DNA of 64,000 bases from Pseudomonadota bacterium (GTDB lineage: Bacteria > Pseudomonadota > Gammaproteobacteria > Burkholderiales > Eutrophovitaceae): positions 1-64,000 of the forward strand of contig JAQBTV010000003.1 in NCBI GenBank assembly GCA_027624715.1, written 5' to 3'. Under the pieces are notes generated by a model, which did no database searches, was not told the origin of the DNA, and saw nothing but the letters and a program-made list of their open reading frames with translations. A program made the translations under genes and the position numbers. Below, in pieces: positions 8,682-17,410 of this stretch. The first letter of the stretch is position 1; the number at the start of each line of letters is the position of its first letter.

Positions 8682-10775
8682 ATGGCGACCTTACTCGTAG
8701 AATTATTGACTGAGGAGTTACCTCCTAAAGCTTTAAAGAAACTAGGAATCTCTTTTGGGGCGACTATCTTTGATGACCTGTCAAAGCAAAATCTGGTCTC
8801 AGAAAATGCGTCCTATAAGACATTTGCTACGCCGCGCAGATTAGCGATCCTAGTTAATGATGTGCGCGACATATCGCCGGTAGAGCTTGTACGTTTAAAA
8901 CTGATGCCAAAACATGTGGGCATCAAAGAAGATGGCACGCCTTCAGCTGCATTATTAAAAAAACTTGAGTCCCTTGGGCTCGATGCTGGCCACGCAAAAA
9001 AGATAGACATACAATTAGACGGAAACATGGAATTTATTTACCTTCATCAAAAAAAAGATGGCATAACACTTTCGGCAGGACTTCAAAGGGCTATCGATCT
9101 GTCTATTACGAGACTACCGATACCGAAAGTCATGAGCTACCAACCACAAGACACGCTACAAAGTGTGAACTTTGTGCGCCCTGCTCATCGCTTGGTAGCC
9201 ATGCATGGCGCCGATGTAGTTCCGATTCAAGCATTAGGACTAACTAGCGGAAATAAAACGCTCGGGCATCGATTTCACTCGAATGGGGATGTCACAGTCC
9301 CAAATGCAAAATTATACGAATCAACTCTTGAAGAGTTAGGCTTGATCATTCCAGACTACGAAAAACGCAAATCGAATATTCGGGAGCAACTGCATAGTAA
9401 AGCGACAGAACTTAAGCTAACACTCCAAGAGGACGAAGAGCTATTGGACGAGGTAACTTCACTTGTGGAATTACCTATAGTTTATCCAGCACAATTTGAT
9501 AAAGAATTTCTCTCTATTCCGACAGAATGTCTGGTGCTGACGATGAAAACCAATCAAAAATACTTCCCTCTATTCGACCGAAATGGAGGCTTAGCGGAAA
9601 AGTTTTTATTAGTTAGTAATATGAAACTCGAAGATCCCAGCAACATTGTCCAAGGCAACGAAAAAGTGGTTCGCCCAAGACTGGCAGATGCCCAATTCTT
9701 CTACCAAGGGGACATTAATACCCCACTGGAAAATTTAACCAAAAAATTAAAAAATGTTGTCTATCATAACCAGTTGGGTTCACAGCTCGATCGAGTGAAA
9801 CGACTGGTCAAATTGTCTCGCACAATTTCAGAAAAAATTAATGCCGATTGCGCTAAGGTAGCTCGAGCAGCGGAACTTTGTAAAGCAGACTTACTTACTG
9901 GTATGGTGGGAGAATTCCCAGAGCTTCAAGGCACGATGGGCCGCTACTACGCGCTTGCTCAAGGAGAATCACCTGATGTGGCTGATGCGCTAGAACAATA
10001 TTATCGACCAAGGTTCTCCAACGACAGCATTCCAAACAGTCCAATCTCTAGCACTCTCGCGCTAGCGGAAAAAATGGACACTCTCGTGGGAATCTTCGGA
10101 ATTGGTCTCATACCCTCAGGAGAAAAAGATCCCTACGCGCTCAGACGACAAGCCATCGGAATCATTCGAATCTTAACAGAACATCCGATTGAGTTAGATC
10201 TTAGCGAACTCATTAGCTGGGCGACAAAAAATTTTAGGCAAGGCCTGAAATTAATAATTGATGAATCAATTATTAAAAACTTCATTATTGATCGATTCAG
10301 AGGGCACCTTAAAGACAAAGGTTTCTCTATAGATAAAGTTGAAGCCATACTTGCCACTGACTCAGAGAGGCTTCATCTGGCACTTCCTCGGCTACGCGCA
10401 ATCGATGCATTTCTCCAAACAGATGATTCAATAGCGTTAGCAACTGCGAATAAACGTATAAAAAATATTCTTAAAAAGAATAAACCGAAGGATGATATTG
10501 GGGTGGATACAAATTTATTCACCACCGATGAAGAATTATCCCTTCACAAAAAAATTCAATCCTTATTACCTGTAGTGAAAAAAGCTATTGATAGTGGCGG
10601 TTATTCTGATGCACTCCAGGCTTTATCTTCAGCAAGAACTACTTTAGACCAATTTTTTGAAAAAGTGATGGTGATGTCGGATGACCCTAATGAGCGACAC
10701 AACAGGCTGGCCCTTTTAAATCAACTCTCAGGCCTGCTTAACTGCGTTGGTGATTTATCCGAACTATCAATTTAA
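8682..10775 (+). CDS. glyS: Glycyl-tRNA synthetase beta subunit
   Basis: 697 residues, the normal beta-subunit length. It binds tRNA-Gly and supports the GlyQ catalytic subunit. The N-terminal LLVELLTEELPPKAL, the central MKTNQKYFPL, an EKMDTLVGIFGIG block and a C-terminal anticodon-binding (DALR-like) helical domain ending near DDPNERHNRLALL are all present. No anomalies. Confidence 0.97.
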   Translation: MATLLVELLTEELPPKALKKLGISFGATIFDDLSKQNLVSENASYKTFATPRRLAILVNDVRDISPVELVRLKLMPKHVGIKEDGTPSAALLKKLESLGLDAGHAKKIDIQLDGNMEFIYLHQKKDGITLSAGLQRAIDLSITRLPIPKVMSYQPQDTLQSVNFVRPAHRLVAMHGADVVPIQALGLTSGNKTLGHRFHSNGDVTVPNAKLYESTLEELGLIIPDYEKRKSNIREQLHSKATELKLTLQEDEELLDEVTSLVELPIVYPAQFDKEFLSIPTECLVLTMKTNQKYFPLFDRNGGLAEKFLLVSNMKLEDPSNIVQGNEKVVRPRLADAQFFYQGDINTPLENLTKKLKNVVYHNQLGSQLDRVKRLVKLSRTISEKINADCAKVARAAELCKADLLTGMVGEFPELQGTMGRYYALAQGESPDVADALEQYYRPRFSNDSIPNSPISSTLALAEKMDTLVGIFGIGLIPSGEKDPYALRRQAIGIIRILTEHPIELDLSELISWATKNFRQGLKLIIDESIIKNFIIDRFRGHLKDKGFSIDKVEAILATDSERLHLALPRLRAIDAFLQTDDSIALATANKRIKNILKKNKPKDDIGVDTNLFTTDEELSLHKKIQSLLPVVKKAIDSGGYSDALQALSSARTTLDQFFEKVMVMSDDPNERHNRLALLNQLSGLLNCVGDLSELSI

Positions 10776-10790
10776 CCAACAATATTAAAT

Positions 10791-11327
10791 ATGAAACTCG
10801 TAATAATGGACAGAGATGGGGTCATAAACTATGACAGCGACCAGTATATCAAGACCCCTGCAGAGTGGAAACCAATACCACAGAGTCTAGAAGCTATCGC
10901 CCGCTTGAATCATGCTGGCTATCGAGTCGTGGTGGCCACTAATCAATCTGGAGTTGGCAGAGGCATTTTCAATATGTCAACACTCAATGCTATCCATGAC
11001 AAAATGTATCGCGCGTTAGCTAATGTCGGTGGCCGAATTGATGCCTTGTTTTTTTGTCCTCACACAAATGAGAATAACTGCGACTGTCGCAAACCCAAAC
11101 CCGGGATGCTTTTAGATATCTCGAAACGTTTCAACGTCGACTTGAAAAACGTGCCCTTCGTAGGAGATTCACTTAAAGACCTTCAGGCAGCACAGGCTGT
11201 TGACGCTAAACCTATTTTAGTTCGAACTGGAAAGGGAGAAAAAACAAATGCAGCCAAAGGGCTGCCTAAAGGTACGAAACAGTTTGTCGATCTAAACGAC
11301 GCTGTCAAACATATCATTACTGAGTGA
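10791..11327 (+). CDS. gmhB: D-glycero-beta-D-manno-heptose 1,7-bisphosphate 7-phosphatase
   Basis: 178 residues, HAD phosphatase of the ADP-heptose pathway for the LPS inner core. The nucleophile motif is MDRDGVIN, the second motif ATNQSGVGRG. The zinc site C-x-H ... C-x-C (FFCPHTNENNCDCRKPKPG) and the GDSLKDL motif complete the family set. Its stop overlaps the GTG start of plsC (GTGA), indicating coupled translation. Confidence 0.93.
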   Translation: MKLVIMDRDGVINYDSDQYIKTPAEWKPIPQSLEAIARLNHAGYRVVVATNQSGVGRGIFNMSTLNAIHDKMYRALANVGGRIDALFFCPHTNENNCDCRKPKPGMLLDISKRFNVDLKNVPFVGDSLKDLQAAQAVDAKPILVRTGKGEKTNAAKGLPKGTKQFVDLNDAVKHIITE

Positions 11328-12040
11328 TCGTGATTAATATAGCTCGGTCCATAATTTTCGAATTATTAAGATTCTCCCTCACGGTTATCTTTTCAGCTGT
11401 CGCCCTTTTCACATTTCCTCTTTCTCCGATACGAAGATACCAGATCATCACTTTATGGTCGCACTGCATCACTTTTCTTGCTAAATACATTTGCGGTATT
11501 AGGTATCATGTCCAAGGGTTGGAAAACATTCCAGACAATCCCTGCGTAATCCTCTCCAAACATCAATCTGCTTGGGAAACTTTTGCATTTCAAACTATTT
11601 TCCCTCCTCAGGTTTGGGTTCTTAAGAAAAGTCTATTGTTCGTACCGTTTTTCGGTTGGGGACTGGCGATGATGAATCCCATCGCAATAGACCGATCAAG
11701 CGGCCCTAGAGCATTGAAACAAATGCTGACGCAAGGAAAAAACAGAATCAAGAGCGGCTGGTATATCATTGTCTTTCCGGAAGGAACTAGAATAGCTCCA
11801 GGAAAACGCGGGAGCTATCAAATTGGGGGGGCATGGCTTTCAGCTCAGCTTCAATCAGATATTGTGCCGGTCGCTCATAATGCAGGTGACTACTGGCCAA
11901 AAAATACGTTACTTAAAAAACCAGGGACAATAATTGTAGCCATCGGCAAACCTATAAAAACAGCCAACCAATCACCTGCCGACCTGATACAACAGGTAGA
12001 GAATTGGATTGAAACCACAATGTCTAATTTAACGCAATAA
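11324..12040 (+). CDS. plsC: 1-acyl-sn-glycerol-3-phosphate acyltransferase
   Basis: 238 residues. It transfers an acyl chain to lysophosphatidic acid to make phosphatidic acid at the inner membrane. An N-terminal membrane segment (about 5-30) precedes the acyltransferase motif KHQSAWET (HxxxxE in place of the common HxxxxD, a variant I recall in this subfamily) and the FPEGTR substrate motif. The GTG start overlaps the gmhB stop. Only 5 bases separate it from lptM. Confidence 0.9.
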   Translation: MIVINIARSIIFELLRFSLTVIFSAVALFTFPLSPIRRYQIITLWSHCITFLAKYICGIRYHVQGLENIPDNPCVILSKHQSAWETFAFQTIFPPQVWVLKKSLLFVPFFGWGLAMMNPIAIDRSSGPRALKQMLTQGKNRIKSGWYIIVFPEGTRIAPGKRGSYQIGGAWLSAQLQSDIVPVAHNAGDYWPKNTLLKKPGTIIVAIGKPIKTANQSPADLIQQVENWIETTMSNLTQ

Positions 12041-12045
12041 ATACA

Positions 12046-12213
12046 ATGATCCGATTACAAAAACTAGCTATAACGATATTTTATTTATCCCTTGTCTCAA
12101 GTTGCGGACAAACCGGGTCACTTTACCTCCCTGAATCATCTAACTCAAAAGACGCAGATGTCGCACAGAGCGTCGATCAAGATCCACAAATCGAGAAAAA
12201 TAATGGCAATTAA
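12046..12213 (+). CDS. lptM: Small lipoprotein LptM (YifL family)
   Basis: 55 codons starting with ATG 5 bases after plsC. A basic/hydrophobic signal peptide ends in the lipobox LVSSC (C20), immediately followed by GQTGSLYLP, the hallmark of YifL/LptM. In E. coli this lipoprotein helps oxidative maturation of the LPS translocon subunit LptD. The tail is hydrophilic. Its last 11 bases overlap the lysA start in another frame, which explains why it is easily missed or absorbed into an over-extended lysA. Confidence 0.88.
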   Translation: MIRLQKLAITIFYLSLVSSCGQTGSLYLPESSNSKDADVAQSVDQDPQIEKNNGN

Positions 12214-13456
12214 CCGACAATCGGGTCATCTCTTTATCGAAAACAAATCAGCAGCCGAGGTTGTAAAGGAATTCGGGACACCTTGTTATGTTTATTCGAA
12301 GCATTCAATCGAAACCAATTTCAATCGTTTCAATGATGCCTTCGCTCAGCGCAAACACCTTATTTGCTACGCGGTCAAATCTAACTCAAATATCGCGATT
12401 ATTAATATTTTGTCGCGACTCGGAAGTGGATTTGATATTGTGTCTGGAGGAGAACTAAGCCGAGTTCTGGCAGCTGGCGGAGATCCCGGTAAAGTAGTTT
12501 TTTCTGGTGTAGGGAAAACTCGGGAAGAAATCCATTACGCATTAAAACAAAAGATCAAATGTTTCAATATTGAATCTGAGTCTGAGTTATATCGCATTGC
12601 TGCTGTTGCAAAGGAATTAAATCAAGACACAAATATCAGTTTCAGAGTTAACCCTGATGTGGATGCAAAGACCCATCCCTACATTTCTACTGGATTAAAA
12701 GAAAATAAATTTGGGGTTGATGTCAATGATGCCCGTAGGCTCTATAAAATAGCAGCCGAATTACCACATATAAAACCCACTGGGATCGATTGCCATATTG
12801 GGTCTCAATTAACTGATATTGCGCCAATGCGAGATGCTGCGGTGATAATGGTCGAGTTAACCGATGCGCTTAGTACTGCAAATATTCCCATCAGACACAT
12901 CGATTTTGGAGGAGGGCTCGGGATTAAGTACCAAAATGAGACTCCGATTGATCAGGAAAAATTCGTGTCGATGTTGCTCGAAGTCATGGGCGAGCGCGAG
13001 CAAGAGATTCTTGTGGAACCAGGTCGGTCTATCGTTGGAGACTCTGGGGTCCTACTCACCACAATTGAATACCTTAAACATGGATCAAATAAGAATTTTA
13101 TTGTCGTCGACGCAGCGATGAATGATTTAGCACGGCCATCACTATACGGGGCTTATCATCAAATCGACAACATCGCTAATAAGAATCCATCTCCTGGAAA
13201 AGTATACGATATCGTTGGGCCTATATGTGAGACAGGAGACTTTCTTGGAAAAGATCGTAACCTTTCAGCGCATGAAGGGGATGTGCTGGCCATTCACTCC
13301 GTTGGGGCATACGGAATGACTATGAGCTCTAATTATAACTCTCGACCAAGAGCACCTGAAATACTTATTGATAATGATCGTGCATATGTGATTCGCGAGC
13401 GTGAAACGGTGGAGGATCTTTTCTCAAAGGAACAAACTGCTCCTGAGGGGAACTAA
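12203..13456 (+). CDS. lysA: Diaminopimelate decarboxylase
   Basis: 417 residues from the ATG at 12203, close to the usual 415-420. An in-frame extension back to 12092 would run over lptM and adds unrelated sequence, so it is rejected. It is a PLP fold-III enzyme making L-lysine from meso-DAP. The PLP lysine is K59 in CYAVKSNSN; HIGSQ, GGGLG, EPGRSIVG and the GPICETGD substrate motif are all visible. Neighbouring lptM-lysA order is conserved in many proteobacteria. Confidence 0.96.
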   Translation: MAINRQSGHLFIENKSAAEVVKEFGTPCYVYSKHSIETNFNRFNDAFAQRKHLICYAVKSNSNIAIINILSRLGSGFDIVSGGELSRVLAAGGDPGKVVFSGVGKTREEIHYALKQKIKCFNIESESELYRIAAVAKELNQDTNISFRVNPDVDAKTHPYISTGLKENKFGVDVNDARRLYKIAAELPHIKPTGIDCHIGSQLTDIAPMRDAAVIMVELTDALSTANIPIRHIDFGGGLGIKYQNETPIDQEKFVSMLLEVMGEREQEILVEPGRSIVGDSGVLLTTIEYLKHGSNKNFIVVDAAMNDLARPSLYGAYHQIDNIANKNPSPGKVYDIVGPICETGDFLGKDRNLSAHEGDVLAIHSVGAYGMTMSSNYNSRPRAPEILIDNDRAYVIRERETVEDLFSKEQTAPEGN

Positions 13457-13494
13457 ACTAGAGTCTCTATCCTTTGATTTCATTTTTTTAGTAT

Positions 13495-13546
13495 TAAGTG
13501 AATACGGTAGAATAGAGTTTAATATGAATATATCTCGATTCACTTA
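13495..13546 (+). promoter_or_regulatory. Promoter region with long inverted repeat
   Basis: TAAGTGAAT (13495-13503) and ATTCACTTA (13538-13546) form a perfect 9-base inverted repeat flanking a TAGAAT box that could be the -10 element. The right arm ends about 10 bases before the start codon at 13557 and contains the only purine-rich ribosome-site candidate (TTAGG). It could be a paired operator or an RNA hairpin covering the ribosome site. Confidence 0.35.
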
Positions 13547-13556
13547 GGTTCCAATA

Positions 13557-14003
13557 ATGATTGTTTACGATTTAGCCTGCGACCAAGAACATAAGTTTGA
13601 GGGCTGGTTCTCCTCTCAAGAAGATTTTGATAAGCAAGTATCAAACGGGCAGTTATCATGTCCAGTCTGTGGCTCAACAACTATTTCTAAACAGCTCTCA
13701 GCGCCTTATCTCAACATATTGCCCGACGAGAACGCTTCTTCGAGAACCAAACAAAAGGAAATGGCCCTTGCAGGGGTAAGCCTCCAGCAGCTTCATGATC
13801 AATTTATCGAATACATAGCGAAAAATATTGAAGATGTTGGCACGCAATTTCCAGACGAAGCAAGAAAAATTTTTTATGGAGAATCTGATAATCGCTCAAT
13901 TCGCGGTGAAGCTACAGTTAAAGTCATGCAAGAATTGAAGGACGAGGGCATTGAAGTGTACGCATTACCACCTAGGCCAATTCCGCCAGGTAAATTGAAT
14001 TAA
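13557..14003 (+). CDS. DUF1178 family protein
   Basis: 148 residues. The opening MIVYDLACDQEHKFEGWF followed by a CPVC knuckle is diagnostic for DUF1178, a proteobacterial family of unknown function. The C9/H13 and CPVC residues suggest a small zinc-binding fold. The C-terminal half (QFPDEARKIFYGE) is also conserved. It abuts the next gene without a gap (TAA then TTG). Confidence 0.85.
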   Translation: MIVYDLACDQEHKFEGWFSSQEDFDKQVSNGQLSCPVCGSTTISKQLSAPYLNILPDENASSRTKQKEMALAGVSLQQLHDQFIEYIAKNIEDVGTQFPDEARKIFYGESDNRSIRGEATVKVMQELKDEGIEVYALPPRPIPPGKLN

Positions 14004-14915
14004 TTGGCCAGGAAGATTATAAAAGACAGAATCCTTCAGAGCTCCCTTCCACTTGTATTTGCTGTTTTAGTAATCTCCACAGCAGCAATACTTATTCGTG
14101 GCGCTCAGACCGAAGGAGCATCTTCAAACACCATTGCATTCCTGCGACTAGCTATCGCATCAATATGTCTTGGTCTACTTTCCTTTAGATCAATCATTGA
14201 AGAAATTCGGCGTTGTGATGCTCGAACAATGGTAAGAAGTGCGCTGTCAGGCATTTTTTTAGCTGCACACTTTATGACCTGGATCATATCTCTCGAACAT
14301 ATATCGGTCGCAAGAAGTACGATTCTTGTAACAACGAGCCCGATTTGGGTCGCTTTACTAAGTTTCATTATTCTCAAGGAAACAATCAACAAAAAACAGC
14401 TTTTTGGAGTACTCATTGCAACGGGAAGCGCCTTCTTTCTTTTTTATCTGACCGAAGAAATGTTGCTTAATCAAGAACAAAGATCCATTAAAGGCGAGCT
14501 GCTAGCGACGTTGGGTGCAATCTCCGTCGCAGCTTACCTCATCATTGGCCGCACGCTTCGGCAGGTCATTGAATTAAAAGTCTACGTTTTTCTGACATAT
14601 AGCTTTGCCACAATAGCCTTAATTTTATATAACCTGTCCAGCATCAGACAGTTAGCTCCCAACATGTCTGGGGCAGCTTGGATATATATCTTTTGTTTGG
14701 CCCTAGGCCCGCAACTCATTGGGCACACAATCCTTAATTGGGGGGTTCGCCGATTCCCTGCAACACTTGTTTCAACAATGGTGCTCGCAGAACCAATCGC
14801 GGCATCCGCACTGGCCTGGGTTATCCTTGATGAGGCTATAGGGCTTAGTAGTTTGCTAGGATTTTCAGGAATACTTTTGGGAATTTTTTTAATTGTTCGA
14901 CACAATAAGCGGTAA
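14004..14915 (+). CDS. DMT superfamily (EamA) transporter
   Basis: 303 residues with about ten hydrophobic helices arranged as two EamA repeats; the second repeat ends in EPIAASALAWVILDE, a typical signature. It is a probable small-metabolite exporter of unknown substrate. The TTG start directly follows the stop of the DUF1178 gene, and no better in-frame start exists until deep in the protein. It converges with msrQ. Confidence 0.82.
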   Translation: MARKIIKDRILQSSLPLVFAVLVISTAAILIRGAQTEGASSNTIAFLRLAIASICLGLLSFRSIIEEIRRCDARTMVRSALSGIFLAAHFMTWIISLEHISVARSTILVTTSPIWVALLSFIILKETINKKQLFGVLIATGSAFFLFYLTEEMLLNQEQRSIKGELLATLGAISVAAYLIIGRTLRQVIELKVYVFLTYSFATIALILYNLSSIRQLAPNMSGAAWIYIFCLALGPQLIGHTILNWGVRRFPATLVSTMVLAEPIAASALAWVILDEAIGLSSLLGFSGILLGIFLIVRHNKR

Positions 14916-14938
14916 AACCTAATTAAGTTCCAGCGCGA

Positions 14939-15559
14939 TTAACGTCTACCGTTAGACAATTGCAGGAACAATCTATATCCCAATAACACAAAGAGTACTG
15001 CTGCAAACATTAACGGCTCCCACACATCACGTTTTACCAAAATAAAGAAGTGTGTCACGCCTAAAATTGCAATCAGGTAAATACTCTTATGTAATCGCCT
15101 CCAACGTAGAGATCCAAGAACTACTTTGGCACGATTGGTTGATGTCAGCGCTAATATAAAAAGTCCAGCAAAAGCAACGAAGCCAATGTAAATAAAAGGA
15201 CGTTTGGATAGATCTAATGCAATCTCCGTCCAGTCAAAAAATTGATCTAAAACCAACCAAGTTAAAAAATGGATTGTCGCATAAACAAAGGTAATGAGCC
15301 CGAATGTTCTGCGTAAAGGAAATACGACAGGTAAACTAAAAAGATATCTAATAGGCGTCACACACAAGGTCAGTAACAAAGAGAAAAGTGTCCACCAACC
15401 TGTAAATTGCGAAATAAATTCAATTGGATTAGCTGTTAACTCACCCATTATGGCCCGCCCACACAGCGTAAGTAGCGGAATTGTACTAATTAACCAAATG
15501 AACCGAGTGTCTATACCCACTTTTAAACGTGATGGTCGCAACTCCCGGGCTTGATGCAT
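14939..15559 (-). CDS. msrQ: Heme-binding membrane subunit MsrQ
   Basis: 206 residues, six hydrophobic helices of the ferric-reductase/YedZ type. It passes quinol-derived electrons to the periplasmic reductase MsrP. Conserved histidines lie in helices around ATIHFL and GVTHFF, consistent with heme ligation. It starts 15 bases after the msrP stop, as expected for the operon. Confidence 0.92.
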   Translation of the reverse strand: MHQARELRPSRLKVGIDTRFIWLISTIPLLTLCGRAIMGELTANPIEFISQFTGWWTLFSLLLTLCVTPIRYLFSLPVVFPLRRTFGLITFVYATIHFLTWLVLDQFFDWTEIALDLSKRPFIYIGFVAFAGLFILALTSTNRAKVVLGSLRWRRLHKSIYLIAILGVTHFFILVKRDVWEPLMFAAVLFVLLGYRLFLQLSNGRR

Positions 15560-15574
15560 AGCAGGACCGTAGCG

Positions 15575-16525
15575 TCAGTAGTGCTTGCTTAGATCTAAAT
15601 CACGATATAAACCCGCAACCCACTTAGAATATCCGTTAAACATTTCTGTATCTCGTTTGAGAAATTCTCCAATCCTTCGCTCCTTACGTTGGCTCCACCT
15701 AGGATGTGAAACATGGGGGTTTACATTGGAATAAAATCCATACTCTCGAGGGTTGGCAAGATTCCAAGAAGTAGCCGGTTTTTTTTCAGTCAATTTTATG
15801 GTGACGATGGATTTCGCACTTTTAAACCCATATTTCCACGGCACTACTATTCTCACTGGGGCTCCATTTTGGTTCGGCAAGACTTCTCCGTATAAACCCA
15901 GCGTCAAAAGCGTGAGCGGATTCATGGCCTCATCCAACCGCAATCCCTCCTTATATGGCCAATCAAGCGATGCACCCCTTTGCCCTGGCATCTGTTCCGG
16001 ATCATGTAAAGAGATAAACTCTACATAACGAGCATTTCCGGTAGGACGAACTGCATCCAATAATTTAGACAGTGGAAATCCGATCCAAGGAATCACCATG
16101 GACCAGGCCTCAACACACCGCAATCGATAAATTCGTTCTTGAAGCGGCGCAAGGCGTAAGAGTTGATCAATATCGAGCCTTTGTGGTCGATGAACTTCAC
16201 CGATGATTTGTATGGTCCACCCATCGGTTTTCAATCTATGAGCTTGCTCAAAAGGATCTTCTTTCCCCGTACCAAACTCGTAGAAATTGTTATACCGAGT
16301 CACATCCGAGTATGTTGTTAGTTCCTCACCAGTCGAAAATTCACTTTTTTTTGATTCGAATTTAACCGGGAAATTTCTTTCATCACGCGGCTTAGCACTT
16401 GCAGGAGAGATAGCCATCGCCGCCAATGAGGCAACGCCACCTTGCATCCATCGTCGCCTAGACTCGAATAGCGTTCTTGATGTGATTTCTGAAGAGGGTA
16501 TGTTTGATTTAAAGGAATTTTTCAT
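15575..16525 (-). CDS. msrP: Methionine sulfoxide reductase catalytic subunit MsrP
   Basis: 316 residues from the ATG at 16525 (a TTG one codon earlier is possible). A twin-arginine signal (RRRWMQGG followed by a hydrophobic stretch) exports the folded molybdenum enzyme. The sulfite-oxidase-like domain carries the molybdenum-ligand cysteine C137 in LRCVEAW. It repairs oxidised methionines in periplasmic proteins together with MsrQ. No regulator is adjacent. Confidence 0.94.
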   Translation of the reverse strand: MKNSFKSNIPSSEITSRTLFESRRRWMQGGVASLAAMAISPASAKPRDERNFPVKFESKKSEFSTGEELTTYSDVTRYNNFYEFGTGKEDPFEQAHRLKTDGWTIQIIGEVHRPQRLDIDQLLRLAPLQERIYRLRCVEAWSMVIPWIGFPLSKLLDAVRPTGNARYVEFISLHDPEQMPGQRGASLDWPYKEGLRLDEAMNPLTLLTLGLYGEVLPNQNGAPVRIVVPWKYGFKSAKSIVTIKLTEKKPATSWNLANPREYGFYSNVNPHVSHPRWSQRKERRIGEFLKRDTEMFNGYSKWVAGLYRDLDLSKHY

Positions 16526-16592
16526 CAACGAATAATAAATTATTTAAGGAATACCGCTAGACTAATAATTTTTATAAAAATTCAAAAAAACA

Positions 16593-17387
16593 CTACATAG
16601 GTGTTAACGCCACAAACGGCTTGGCTTGACACTGAACTTTGCCGCCCTTTAATTTAGCCTTGAAAAGCTCTACCGTCCCAGATTGAGTCCAATTAAAGCC
16701 GTAGTAAGCCAAACCTGTGGGCGATTGTAAATCTTCAAACTCAATGTAGTCACACGTGGCGCCATCACCTACCAAAGAAATCTCATAGTAAAAAGGAGTC
16801 TTACCCGGGAAAGAGGCCTTCCCAGCATCCGTAAATGTCCATTTTTTTCCCTTTCCATCAAGATACTTACCACTCAAAACGATTTTATTAATAATAGGAC
16901 CTAGCTCTTTCCCGACACGCTCGTATGAGGCCCACTTAGCGGCCATAACAAGAGGCTCCTTAATCTCCAGATTTAGAAATTGGCCATCTGAAGATTTTTT
17001 ACCTCTAAACCACACGTAGACCACATCTTCCGCAGAAGTCGGCGCATTTTTCTCACCCAAGACCAATCGATACGTATTTGGCTCTTGCCCAGGCTCTACA
17101 TCAAATACGATCATCAGCCGTGCCTTAACCATATCTGTCGCAAAGTAGGGATAGGCACGCCCTTCTTTTTTTATTGCAATCAACACGGGCTTGGCTTTTT
17201 TTTCTGCTTTGTGCGGCTGTTTAGTCTGTCTTAACGCTTTTAGATAGGTTTGCTCTAACCAAATGCCCTGAAGATCATCAATGAAGACTCGATCATTAGC
17301 GCTTGAGTTAGACATTGAGGCCATCAAAACACCCGTCAGCAAAATCTTTATCAGCTTCGACTTCCGATGTGTGGAATTAAAAATCAC
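16593..17387 (-). CDS. Exported protein of unknown function
   Basis: 264 residues. The GTG start is supported by a perfect GGAGG eight bases upstream. A basic N-terminus and hydrophobic segment with a likely cleavage near SNSSAND indicate export. The mature part opens with DLQGIWLEQTYLKAL, an opening seen in some beta-barrel lipocalin-like proteins, and has many short strands and two cysteines near the C-terminus (GATCDY and VQCQA) that could form a disulfide. I do not recognise the family. It lies between the amidase gene and msrP, all on the minus strand. Confidence 0.7.
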   Translation of the reverse strand: MIFNSTHRKSKLIKILLTGVLMASMSNSSANDRVFIDDLQGIWLEQTYLKALRQTKQPHKAEKKAKPVLIAIKKEGRAYPYFATDMVKARLMIVFDVEPGQEPNTYRLVLGEKNAPTSAEDVVYVWFRGKKSSDGQFLNLEIKEPLVMAAKWASYERVGKELGPIINKIVLSGKYLDGKGKKWTFTDAGKASFPGKTPFYYEISLVGDGATCDYIEFEDLQSPTGLAYYGFNWTQSGTVELFKAKLKGGKVQCQAKPFVALTPM

Positions 17388-17410
17388 GATTTAAACCTCC
17401 AAATTTGGTC

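Noticed and set aside
12092-12202. Upstream extension of lysA
   Set aside because: It overlaps the lptM gene and its 37 residues show no decarboxylase similarity; the ATG at 12203 gives the normal length.
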